A stretch of DNA of 45,020 nucleotides from an uncultured Phycisphaera sp. (GTDB taxonomy: Bacteria > Planctomycetota > Phycisphaerae > Phycisphaerales > SM1A02). Positions 23,657-34,400 of this stretch are shown one piece after another. The notes under the pieces are model-generated. The model had not been told where the DNA came from. It ran no database searches and saw only the letters and a list, made by a program, of their open reading frames with translations. The stretch is taken from assembly GCA_937919685.1 (NCBI GenBank), contig CALFOM010000134.1:1-45020 (forward strand), in the 5' to 3' direction. The position numbers and the translations under genes are program-made. How positions within the stretch are numbered: the stretch's first letter is position 1; each line of letters starts with the position of its first letter.

Positions 23657-24514
23657 TCAACGTTGGCATTTTGGGCAGAACGTTGTGGTTCGAGAGGCGA
23701 TCTGCACAACCTCGAGAGGGTGCCGGCAATGGAGGCAGGGTGCTCCGCCTCGGCCATAGACCTGATGCTGTCCAACAAACACGCCTGCTGATCCATCAGG
23801 AAGCACGTGATCCCGCAGAGTGCTTCCACCAGCTTGGATGGCACGGCGGAGTGTGAACCGAATCGCAGCTGCCAGCCGAGACGCTTCAGGCGAGGAGATC
23901 GAATCACCAGGTCGGGCCGGGTGAAGCCCTGCCCGGTGAAGTGCTTCGTCGGCGTAGATGTTCCCAACGCCAGCGAGCACGGCTTGATCAAGCAGGGCAG
24001 CCTTCACAGCCCGCCTGGTCCTCCTCAGAAGGCCACCAAGGCGCCTTCCCTGGATCGAGGTAGCCTCTGGTCCAAGACCCGCCAGAAGGCGGCTCTGGCA
24101 GTCCTCGGCGGAGGTGAACAGGTACACACCGCCAAACCGCCTTGGATCGATAAACGACATTCTGATCTTCGTTTCTGGAGAATTCGGAGACTCGATCATC
24201 CAGACCAGGTGCCTGTGCGCAAACACAGATTGCCGCGTCGAGCCATCTTCAAGGTTGATTCGTCCAGACATTCCCAGTCGGATGATCATCCCACCGCCAT
24301 CGGAAAACGAGATCATCAATTGTTTTCCTCTTCGGTCGACATCACGAATGACCCGACGTCGACCGAGATCATCCGGGGAAAGACGCCCCTCACGACGACC
24401 CAAACGATCCCGGACGACATCCCGTCGTTGGACTTTGGCCATGCAAATCAAGCCACCAGTCACGACACATCCGATTTGTCGGCGAATCGCTTCGACTTCT
24501 GGGAGTTCAGGCAT
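23657..24514 (-). CDS. mutM: Formamidopyrimidine-DNA glycosylase
   Basis: Fpg/MutM removes oxidised purines such as 8-oxoguanine and nicks the abasic site. The start at 24514 is set by the N-terminus PELPEVEAIRRQI: Pro2 is the catalytic nucleophile and Glu3 a catalytic residue, so the earlier ATG in the same frame (24592) must be wrong. Other signatures are GRRGKQL-like DRRGKQLMISF, the K/H2TH region LLDQAVLAGVGNIYADEALHRAGLHP, and the C-terminal zinc finger CLHC...CPKC ending in QR. 285 residues, the normal family length. Divergent from the MoxR operon with a 182-bp shared upstream region. Confidence 0.96.
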   Translation of the reverse strand: MPELPEVEAIRRQIGCVVTGGLICMAKVQRRDVVRDRLGRREGRLSPDDLGRRRVIRDVDRRGKQLMISFSDGGGMIIRLGMSGRINLEDGSTRQSVFAHRHLVWMIESPNSPETKIRMSFIDPRRFGGVYLFTSAEDCQSRLLAGLGPEATSIQGRRLGGLLRRTRRAVKAALLDQAVLAGVGNIYADEALHRAGLHPARPGDSISSPEASRLAAAIRFTLRRAIQAGGSTLRDHVLPDGSAGVFVGQHQVYGRGGAPCLHCRHPLEVVQIASRTTTFCPKCQR

Positions 24515-24605
24515 GGGTTGAGTGGGAGTTGGACAAGTTCGCAGGTTCCAACGCGAGGCGTGTTCATCAGGAAGAGCGAATACCAGAATCACGGGAGGGG
24601 CCGAC

Positions 24606-24611
24606 TATACT
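24606..24611 (+). promoter_or_regulatory. Possible -10 box for the MoxR operon
   Basis: TATACT, one base from TATAAT, lies 85 bp before the MoxR start in an otherwise GC-rich 182-bp divergent gap. No good -35 hexamer is seen at 16-18 bp spacing, so the assignment is weak. Confidence 0.3.
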
Positions 24612-24696
24612 CGGGGGTTCAAAACCACTCGGTGGTGGGCATGGTCCCCGGGCCTCTCCCGACGCCTTCCATCGCGGCACACGATACGGAAACACG

Positions 24697-25758
<1,062 letters not shown>

Positions 25759-25840
25759 TTCGATTGCGTCGGGTTGATTCAACCGGACCCGAACACAACC
25801 GTTTCTTCGATCGATTTCCGAACCCACCACGGAGAACCCG

Positions 25841-26827
25841 TTGACCGATTCGACCCCGGGATCCGCTGGCATGCGTGCCGAACAATATCTCGCTCCCGAG
25901 ACGATCGGGCAGCTGACGTCGTTCGAGTTTCGAGCGCGGATGATCGCCGAGGGGGTGATGAGTGGAATGCACCGCTCTCCGTATCAGGGTCTCGCCGTCG
26001 AATTCGCCGAACATCGACAATATGTTTCTGGTGACGATCTCAAGCACCTCGACTGGAAAGTCTTCGGTCGAAGCGACAAGCTCTACCTCAAGCAGTACCA
26101 GCAAGAGACGAACCTCGATGTGGTCATCCTTGTCGACGCATCCGCGTCGATGCGGTTTGGAACCCTCAAGGTGAAACAAGGGTGGGGCGGCACAGATGCT
26201 TCCACTCGGATCGGCACCTGGACGAAGTTCGATCACGCGACCGCGGTTGGAGCAGCACTGTGTTATCTCGCACTTCAACAACGAGACCGTGTGGGGTTGG
26301 CGATGTTCGCCGATGGAATCAAGGCTCAAGTAAAACGATCGAACGCGAAGTCGACTTGGCGAAGTGTCATTCGGACACTCGCGACCGAAACGGTCGACGA
26401 CACCACCGACTTCGGAAAGGTCGTCGAGCAGACACTGGCATCAGTGTCCAATCGATCACTCTTTGTGATCGTCAGCGATTTCCTTGTTCCGACCGACATG
26501 GTCAAAGCTGGGCTCGCCCGACTCCGACATCGCCGACACGACGTGATGCTAATGCAGGTGCTCGATCGTCAGGAACTGCAGTTCGACCTGGATGAACCCT
26601 CACCATTCGAAGGTCTGGAAGGGGAAGGTCGGATCAACATCGACCCCCGGGTCATCCGCGAGGACTATCTCGCCGCGCTCACGAAGCATTGCAGCACGCT
26701 TGAGAAGACCGCCCGAAGTCTGGGCTTCGACTATCTCCGACTCGACACACACGGATCGGTCGGTCCTGCCCTTGCCGCCTTGCTCGCTCGACGTGCCCTC
26801 CTCGCTCGCGGAGGACGGGCGGGATGA
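25841..26827 (+). CDS. DUF58 protein with VWA-like fold
   Basis: 328 residues. The DUF58 core is clear: GQLTSFEFRARMIAEGVMSGMHRSPYQGLAVEFAEHRQYVSGDDLKHLDWKVFGRSDKLYLKQYQQE, then a VWA-like strand with metal-site residues VILVDASAS (D99, S101, S103). The start is TTG at 25841, with GGAG 6 bp before it; an internal ATG at 25871 is the fallback. The protein would be the cytoplasmic VWA partner and substrate or adaptor of the MoxR ATPase. Its TGA overlaps the ATG of the next gene by 4 bp. Confidence 0.93.
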   Translation: MTDSTPGSAGMRAEQYLAPETIGQLTSFEFRARMIAEGVMSGMHRSPYQGLAVEFAEHRQYVSGDDLKHLDWKVFGRSDKLYLKQYQQETNLDVVILVDASASMRFGTLKVKQGWGGTDASTRIGTWTKFDHATAVGAALCYLALQQRDRVGLAMFADGIKAQVKRSNAKSTWRSVIRTLATETVDDTTDFGKVVEQTLASVSNRSLFVIVSDFLVPTDMVKAGLARLRHRRHDVMLMQVLDRQELQFDLDEPSPFEGLEGEGRINIDPRVIREDYLAALTKHCSTLEKTARSLGFDYLRLDTHGSVGPALAALLARRALLARGGRAG

Positions 26828-28992
26828 CCTTTGTGACCACATCACTCGCGATCGCTGGCGTGATTGCCGCCGCGATACCGATCTTGATCCACATCCTTCT
26901 TCGCCGTCGTCGCAAGCCTGTGCAGTGGGCCGCAATGTTGCTTCTGATCGAGGCCGCCCGTCGGCATCGACGGAAAGCCAGACTTGAGCAGATCATCCTT
27001 TTGACGGTTCGGGCCGCCATACTCATTCTGCTTGGTGCGGCGCTCGCCCAACCACTTCTCGGCGAACGGATCGGAGTGACTGGCGAAAGAACCACCCATA
27101 TTATCCTCGACGATGGAATCATCGGTGGCCTTGTGGAAGCCGACGGAAGAACCTCTTTTGAACGGCAGGTCAGTGAGGCATCCACGTTTATCGAGTCACT
27201 TCCCGGTGGTGACCGGATATCGATCGTTCTTGCAGGTGCACCCGTCCGATTCCTGATTGAATCACCAACCGCCGATCACCGGTCGGCAATCCGAGCCATC
27301 GAGAATCTCCCAAGCCGCGAGGGTGCCACAGACATCGCGTCTGCGTTGGAGCTCACCGAGACCGGCCTTGATCGAGAAGGAATGCAGGCGGTTCGGATCT
27401 TTAGTGATTTCCGGCGCGGAAGCGTTGACGATCGCCGCCGCCCACCAGTCCTACACGGCCCGGCGGGGGCACCAATCGAACTTATCGCCTCGATGCCGAT
27501 CGACGAACCCACGACCAACGTCCAAGTGGCCTCCATCACGACCGCCCGGAGTCCGCTGTCGACCATCGGAACTGGTGACCTGCTGCTTGTCGAAGTAGGA
27601 CTCCGTCGTACCGGGCTCACCCCCGAAGCGGTCTCCAATGTCCGCCTTGAAGGTGATGCGATGTCCGGGGTGGAGAATAGAAGAGTCGAGTGGTCACCGG
27701 GTCGCACGAAGGCACGGGTTGATTTCCAAGTGAGAGTCGACACCGATGGTGGTGTGTTGGAGGTCGCGGTCGATCCCGATGCACTCCCGCTCGATGATCG
27801 GCGATTTGTCACAGTCGAAGGTCGACAACCGACGCGTGTTCTCATGGTCGACCGGGATGAACTCGCGGGATCGACCAGGCTTGATCGACTTCGCGGAACC
27901 GACTGGTTCGAACGGGCGTTGCTTCCCATTCCAGATGCGGCGATCGCCGAGGCGATCACCATTGATCGTGTCGATCCCGCGACGATCAACGACCGCGATC
28001 TCGAAGGAACATCAATAGCCGTGATCGGCAGACCAGATCTGCTTCCTCTCGGATTCGAATTGACACTCGCGAACTGGATCCGCCGTGGTGGGATCGCGGT
28101 GGTCCTTCCCCCTGGTGAAACCACGATCCGGCCCTGGGCCACGCCGTTGCTTGAAGCCCTTGATGTTCCATGGGCCGTTTCACTCGAGCCCAAAGAGATT
28201 GATCCGCCTCGATCACTCTCAGCGGAACAACCCAACTCCGCACTCACCACCCTTTTGGACGCGGAACTCATCGAACTTGCTCCGAGTGTCAGAATCAACC
28301 GTCGATTGCCGGTCGAAGATGCCCCAGACGGCGACGTGGTGCTGATCGATGATCAAGGTGAGCCAGTCTTACTCGACGCTCCGATTGGCGCAGGAAGGCT
28401 CGTCTTCTTCGCGGTCAACCCCGAATTGGAATGGACAGATCTTCCGGTGCGACCACTCATGGTCCCACTGGTTCAAGAGATCGTTCGACAAGGATCAGCA
28501 CTTTCAAGGCGAGAAGTCGATGGTGTGGTCGGTGTCCGACCACCACTGATCCGGGGGTCGAGTGTCGCGACCATCACACTTCCCGGATCCGCTTCACAGG
28601 CGGTGACTGGTGCCATTGTTCAGATCCCAGATCGAACCGGAGTGGTGGAGGGATACGACCTTGGCGGCAATCTTGTGGAACGAATGGTGGTGAACCCAGA
28701 TGCCGATGGTGGCTTCGTCGACCTTCTCGCGAAGGACGCGGTGGCGGCCTGGCTCGAATCATCGGGTTCATGGCGGTTCACCGGTTCCGATGTTGATGTC
28801 GTCGAGATGATCGATGATCAGAGTAGTCTTGCGGTCATTCTCATTGCGATCGTGCTCTTTCTTGCGGTTCTAGAGACCCTGCTCGCTCGATGGTTCACCC
28901 GTGGCGGTCTTCGGACCCAGCGATCACTCGGTCTGACTGGTGCGAATGCAGATGCCGAGCAAGATCGCTCTCGCCGGGGAGCTGCCGCATGA
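26824..28992 (+). CDS. BatA-like membrane protein
   Basis: 722 residues. The N-terminal BatA domain is typical: one helix (residues 5-27), the basic LLRRRRKPVQWAAMLLLIEAARRHRRKARLEQ linker, then a second helix (58-78). A long periplasmic part with a degraded VWA region (HIILDDGIIGG, no intact DxSxS) and a GATase-like beta region follows (VLMVDRDE ... GGIAVVLPPG). A final helix (DQSSLAVILIAIVLFLAVLETLLARWF) anchors the C-terminus. The lost metal site suggests a structural role. It overlaps the DUF58 gene and the next VWA gene by 4 bp each. In related bacteria this protein forms membrane scaffolds with MoxR. Confidence 0.88.
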   Translation: MTFVTTSLAIAGVIAAAIPILIHILLRRRRKPVQWAAMLLLIEAARRHRRKARLEQIILLTVRAAILILLGAALAQPLLGERIGVTGERTTHIILDDGIIGGLVEADGRTSFERQVSEASTFIESLPGGDRISIVLAGAPVRFLIESPTADHRSAIRAIENLPSREGATDIASALELTETGLDREGMQAVRIFSDFRRGSVDDRRRPPVLHGPAGAPIELIASMPIDEPTTNVQVASITTARSPLSTIGTGDLLLVEVGLRRTGLTPEAVSNVRLEGDAMSGVENRRVEWSPGRTKARVDFQVRVDTDGGVLEVAVDPDALPLDDRRFVTVEGRQPTRVLMVDRDELAGSTRLDRLRGTDWFERALLPIPDAAIAEAITIDRVDPATINDRDLEGTSIAVIGRPDLLPLGFELTLANWIRRGGIAVVLPPGETTIRPWATPLLEALDVPWAVSLEPKEIDPPRSLSAEQPNSALTTLLDAELIELAPSVRINRRLPVEDAPDGDVVLIDDQGEPVLLDAPIGAGRLVFFAVNPELEWTDLPVRPLMVPLVQEIVRQGSALSRREVDGVVGVRPPLIRGSSVATITLPGSASQAVTGAIVQIPDRTGVVEGYDLGGNLVERMVVNPDADGGFVDLLAKDAVAAWLESSGSWRFTGSDVDVVEMIDDQSSLAVILIAIVLFLAVLETLLARWFTRGGLRTQRSLGLTGANADAEQDRSRRGAAA

Positions 28993-31388
28993 ACACCGAC
29001 TTTGGACGATGGCTCCTCGGGCTTCGTGACCTCCCAGTCGACGCGGGAGATCTTCAGATCGCATGGGAGCGACCGCTTCCGGGATGGATGTGGTTCCTGG
29101 CGATTGCCGTCTGTCTTGGAGTCGCGATTTGGTCGTACAGCAGACTCGACGCCAGCCGGCGAGCTTGTGGGATCCTGGCGACCGCGCGGACCGGCTTGCT
29201 CGTTCTGCTTTTGGTAGCGCTCGCCGGACCGATGATCGAACTCCCGAGGGAGTTGGTCGAGCCGGACTGGGTCGCGGTGCTTGTGGATCGAAGCCGGAGC
29301 ATGCAGGTCCGCGATGGCCTGGAGGAATCCACAGGACGCCGAAGTCGCGAACAAGATCTACAACGCATCCTCGAGGAGGCTGGTCCGTCATGGCGGAATC
29401 CTGGCGAGACCCGCGAGGTGATCTGGCTTGGATTCAGCGATGGGGTATTCGATCTTCAGCGGGTCGAAGAAGGAACCAGTCTCGACGAATCACCGGTTCT
29501 AGAGACGATCGACCCACCCTCACCTCAGAATTTAGGCCCGATCATTGAAGGTGGCGAGGCCGACGGTTGGCGTACGAAAATCGCGCCCGCGCTGGAAGAA
29601 GTGCTGCGACGGACCGCGGGTCGGCCACTCGCCGGCGTCGTACTGATCTCTGATGGAAAGACCGATTCGCCACCAGATCGAGATCTGGTCCGCCGAATAA
29701 TCGGAGCAGCGGCAGGGGTGCATACGATCCCTCTCGGCGCCGAGATCCCGATCGGGGATGCGGGAATCAACAAGGTCGACGCTCCCCGGCGGGCCTTCTC
29801 ACGGGATGCGGTGCCGGTCGCGGTCCGTGTGGGTAATCGAGGTCGAAGCGGCACCATCAAGGTTTCACTCATCGACGATCGCGATGGAACGGTTCTAGAT
29901 TCAACCAGCCTCGAACTCAACCCCAACCAACTCACGATGGACACAGTTCTCACCGCGGCACCGTCGAAGTCTGAGGTGGATATCGGCTCTCGGCGTTGGT
30001 CTGTTCGCATCGAAGGCGAGGACGATCTTGTTCCCGAGAACAACACTGTCACACTCGACATCGACTTCGTCGATCGACCACTTCGAGTCTTGTACATCGA
30101 GGGGTATCCCCGTTGGGAATACCGGTACCTCAAGAATCTCTTGGTACGAGAGCCGTCGATCGAGAGCTCAGTGATGCTCTTGTCGGCCGACCGCGACTTC
30201 GCTCAAGAGGGGAACACACCGCTGGCGAGACTGCCGCGGACGGCAGAGGAATTCGCGGCGTTTGATCTCATCATCCTCGGCGATATTCCATCAGGTTTCC
30301 TGACGGATTCCAGGCAGGAACTCATCCAGGAGCAGGTTGCTCGACGTGGCGGTGGTTTGGTGATGATCGGTGGACCGCGCTCGATGCCTTCGAGTTGGAG
30401 TGGGACACCACTCGCGGATCTCCTCCCGTTTACTGGGAGTCTCGAACTCGACCGACGCGATGGGCCAGTTCTTGCTCGACCCACCGACGTCGCGACGCGA
30501 TTGGGTGTTCTACGACTTGTCCTCGGAGATGACTACGGCTGGCCCAAGGCGTTGATCGACCCGAGTTATGGATGGTCCCAATTGCAGTGGGTCCAACACA
30601 TTGATCCTGAACGATTGAAACCAACGGCGGAGATCCTCGCGGAAGTGATTCCTGCGGACGGTGATCAAGCCGATGCGACACCGTTGGTTCTGGGCATGCG
30701 GTACGGCGCAGGACAGGTCCTCTATGTCGCTACAGATGAGATCTGGCGATGGCGATATGGTCGAGGGGAACTCCTGCCCGAGCAGTTCTGGGTCCAACTT
30801 CTTCGTCTTCTCGGTCGCGAGGCGGTTCAAAACGATCAACCGATCCGCCTGCTTGTCGAACCCCGACAAGCGGTCATCGGCCGACCAGTCAGGATCACTG
30901 TCGATCTGCTCGACACCATTTCAGGTGTACTTCCCCCAGACTCTGTGGCGGTTGAAGCATTCGATGCCGACGGGACACTGATCGGCACCGTCGAACTCCC
31001 CGCAAGCGGCGAGGTTTCATGGGCCGGAACCTGGATTCCACCAGATGTCGGTTCGGTTGAGTTTCGTGTTGCCCAACCAGGACTTTCGGCACTCGCCAGT
31101 GGCATCACCACCTCCATCGATGTGGCCCGACCCGACGACGAACTTCGTGATGCCGATGCTGATCACGACTTCCTCACCACCCTCTCGAAAGAGACCGGTG
31201 GGCTTGTGTATCTCCCCGATGCGACACCTGGACTCCTCGATCGAGTCCATGAACAACTTCCCAATCGAGCCATCGTCACCGAACAACCACTCCGTGAGCG
31301 GATCTGGACCTCACCTCTCTTCTTCACCCTCTTCCTGTTGCTGGCCACACTCGAATGGACCGGCCGGCGACTCGCTCGGCTCGACTGA
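28989..31388 (+). CDS. VWA and glutamine-amidotransferase-like membrane protein
   Basis: 799 residues from the ATG at 28989, which overlaps the previous TGA. The frame is open from 28890, but that part is antisense to good coding DNA. Two N-terminal helices (residues 33-52 and 66-85), a VWA domain with intact metal site DRSRSM (D100, S102, S104) and LISDGKTDSPP, then a beta-sandwich and a class-I-amidotransferase-like fold (FDLIILGDIPSGFL; GGGLVMIGGPRSMP), and a single C-terminal helix (LFFTLFLLLATLEWTGRRL). This is the BatB/'glutamine amidotransferase-like' partner in planctomycete MoxR operons. The intact MIDAS suggests it binds a ligand protein in a metal-dependent way, unlike the preceding BatA-like protein. 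Confidence 0.88.
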   Translation: MNTDFGRWLLGLRDLPVDAGDLQIAWERPLPGWMWFLAIAVCLGVAIWSYSRLDASRRACGILATARTGLLVLLLVALAGPMIELPRELVEPDWVAVLVDRSRSMQVRDGLEESTGRRSREQDLQRILEEAGPSWRNPGETREVIWLGFSDGVFDLQRVEEGTSLDESPVLETIDPPSPQNLGPIIEGGEADGWRTKIAPALEEVLRRTAGRPLAGVVLISDGKTDSPPDRDLVRRIIGAAAGVHTIPLGAEIPIGDAGINKVDAPRRAFSRDAVPVAVRVGNRGRSGTIKVSLIDDRDGTVLDSTSLELNPNQLTMDTVLTAAPSKSEVDIGSRRWSVRIEGEDDLVPENNTVTLDIDFVDRPLRVLYIEGYPRWEYRYLKNLLVREPSIESSVMLLSADRDFAQEGNTPLARLPRTAEEFAAFDLIILGDIPSGFLTDSRQELIQEQVARRGGGLVMIGGPRSMPSSWSGTPLADLLPFTGSLELDRRDGPVLARPTDVATRLGVLRLVLGDDYGWPKALIDPSYGWSQLQWVQHIDPERLKPTAEILAEVIPADGDQADATPLVLGMRYGAGQVLYVATDEIWRWRYGRGELLPEQFWVQLLRLLGREAVQNDQPIRLLVEPRQAVIGRPVRITVDLLDTISGVLPPDSVAVEAFDADGTLIGTVELPASGEVSWAGTWIPPDVGSVEFRVAQPGLSALASGITTSIDVARPDDELRDADADHDFLTTLSKETGGLVYLPDATPGLLDRVHEQLPNRAIVTEQPLRERIWTSPLFFTLFLLLATLEWTGRRLARLD

Positions 31389-31477
31389 TCGGAGAAACCT
31401 CGCGGATTCGAGCTTGAAACCGCAATTCCGGTCGAAACAATTGAAGATCCTTTGGTTTTCAAGCCACAGGGTTCATT

Positions 31478-34400
31478 ATGAAACGAATCTTCTCCAAGGT
31501 GAATGACACCTGGTTGGAGCACACCATCACGATGTCCGCGATCGACGACCTTATCCCCAGACTTCACCGAGTCAGAAGAGCCCTGCAGCGAGCAGTGCTC
31601 GAACGCCGGATCGCCGCCATGGTCTCGGTCGTGATCCTGTGTTTGGTGGTGTTGGCGATCTTGGATCGCACCCTCCGATTCCCCGCCGGCCTCCGCTGGA
31701 CAACCTTGATCCTTGGTCTCACGTGGCTTGGCTGGTCGATTCGGACCCGCATCTGGTCAGCCATCCGGTTTCGTCCGACCCTTGTCGATGTCGCCCTGCG
31801 AATCGAGGCGGTGGCACCACCGCTTTCAGGTCGTCTTGCGAGCGGTGTTGAATTCGCCACTTCCAACGTCGGTGACACCAATCCCCTTGCCGCTCGGACG
31901 CTTCGTGACCTTCAACATCGAGTCTCGACCGTCCGGTTCGAGGAGATCATCGATGCGCGGCGGGCTCATCAACTTCTGGCGGTTGCGGTCTTCGCCTGTG
32001 CGGTGACAACAACACTGGTGATCTGGCGTCCGGTCGACGCATCGATCGCGACCCGGCGGGTACTCGCACCCTGGACGGATGCTCGATGGCCGGCCCGCAC
32101 AGAGGTGGTTGGCCTGCTCGACCCTGATCTTGTCCATGCCCGCGGCGAACCCCTCGAGATGGCAGCCGAACTCGTTCGGGGTGATCTGGAGAACGATCGA
32201 GTCTTCTTGGCAATTCGAAACATTCGCGACGGGGTCAAAGGGGACTGGCAGCGACTGGTGCTAACCCGACAACAAGGCCGACGATTCGAACGGATCATCG
32301 ACACTGATGCCGATGAGATCGAGTACATGTTCGCGACCGATGAGGTCGAAACACCACCATTGACCATCCGGTTGTTTCCAGCTCCGGCAATCCGTACCGC
32401 GACCGCGACCGTGACACCACCAACCTATGCATCGAGCCGTGGAGAGATCCTCGCTGAGCTTGGTCCTGGAACAGATCGAAGATCCCGACTCACCGAGCCA
32501 GTCCTTGAGGGATCGAGTCTTCGATTAGATCTTGTCCTGACCAGACCAGTGCCTGTTGATCGATCCGAGGATGGGAGTGTCTCCCGAGACTTCATCACGC
32601 GAACGGTTGTTGTTCCAGAAGAAGCGAAAGTTGATATCAAGATCGACACTGATGATTCGGCTCGCTGGCAGATTTCGGTTTCGATGGATCGCGGTGGTGA
32701 CATCAGCCTGTCGCTTCTCGACGAATACGGCCTGCAGAACATCGACCCCATCCGGTATCGGGTGGACACGATCCCCGATCGCGCGCCGACCACAACCATC
32801 AGCCGACCGGCGACAGACCAGACCATCTCAGCCGATGCAGTCGTCGAGGTTCAGGCGGAAGCTCGAGATGATGTCCGTCTCAAGTCTTTCGAGATCGAAG
32901 CGACCCTCGTTCGAGGAGGTGTCGATTCACAGGTCGAGTCGATTGCGGAAATGGCGAGAGATGCAACCGAAGATTCTTTGGCGACTGCGACCTTGCGAGT
33001 TGATTTTGGGGTGGCGGATCTGGAACCAGAGATTGGCGACGAAATTCTCCTCGTGGCGATCGCGTCCGACGAGTATTCAGCATCCGAGATTCCAAGGGAA
33101 TCGGTTCGAAGTGTCGCCAGACGACTACGCGTGGTCTCCAGCATTGACCTCGCCGAGCAGCTTCAGTCAGCACTGTCGTCGATCCGGCGTTCGGCGATCC
33201 GTCTTGATCAGGACCAGGGAGGTATTTCTGACGCGGTTCGTCAGGGAGGGGCGTCCCGGAGTTCTGTGCGGGAGCAAGGGCGACTCGGCGATCGGATCGC
33301 GAGTGCCCGAGACGCCCTCGAGTCGATCGAGCAACGGCGAAACGAGAATCGTCTCGACGACGAAATGCTCGAAGAGATCATCAAACAGGCTCAGGATCTT
33401 CTCGAGGCGGCCGGCGACGCCTCAGAGAGGGCGGTCGCGTCATTGGACGAGGCGGCCCGCGAACGAACATCAACAGGATCCGGTGCCGAATCGTCGAACT
33501 CGGATCCATCAGGGTCTGAAAGTTCCCCTCGATCCACAGAGGAAGGCTCGGGTGGCGAGGCGTCCGATCCAGGTTCTTCAGAGCAAGAAGAAGCCGCACC
33601 TTCGGAATCAGGAACGTCGGATGGCGAGGCGTCCGAGCAAGATTCTGGTGCATCGCAGTCCGCTGAGACAGGCGCCGCCACCGATCCAGCTTCTGGATCA
33701 TCTTCTGAGTCACCCCCTGGAGACGCTGGAGAGGCTGGAGAGTCAACACCTCCCGCCGAACCGAGCGAGTCGGGTGAATCACAGCCCTCGAGCTCCACAC
33801 CCCAGTCGGAACAGGACGCGATCGAAGCGCAGGATGACGTTCGAGCCGAATTGGCTGACCTCGCCGAATTACTGGATCGTGGCGAGGACGCTTGGGTGGT
33901 CTCCCGAAAAATCCAGCAGATGGCAGAGGATCTCGCAGGCCTTCAGGAACGCACCAACGAACTTGCCGAAGAGACCATGGGCCGAGATCGTTCAGAACTC
34001 ACCGCCGAAGAGCGCCGCGAACTCGACGACATCGCTCGCGAACAAGGTGAACTGGCGGAAGACGCTGCCGATCTCGTCGAAGAGCTTGAAGAACGCGGCA
34101 ACTCGCTTGATCAGATCGATCCGGCGCAGGCCGCCGGTCTTCGGGAAGCCGCACGGGAGGCTCGCGAACAAGGCCTTGAAGAGCAGATGAAGGAGGCCGA
34201 GCAGGGAGCGAGAGAAAATCGGTTGCAGCAGGCTGGTGAAGCCCAACAGCAGGCCGCCGCGGCGCTAGAGCAAATGCAGGAGACAATCGAGGAATCCCGA
34301 AAGGCGCAGGTCGCCGAACTCCAACGACGCATCGCCAGTCTTCTGGACAGCCTCCTGGGACTGATCGAAACCAGTGAGAACGAGATCATCGCACTCGCTC

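Noticed and set aside
33391-33800. Open frames on the reverse strand within the DUF4175 linker
   Set aside because: They arise from the repetitive serine/glutamate codons on the coding strand.
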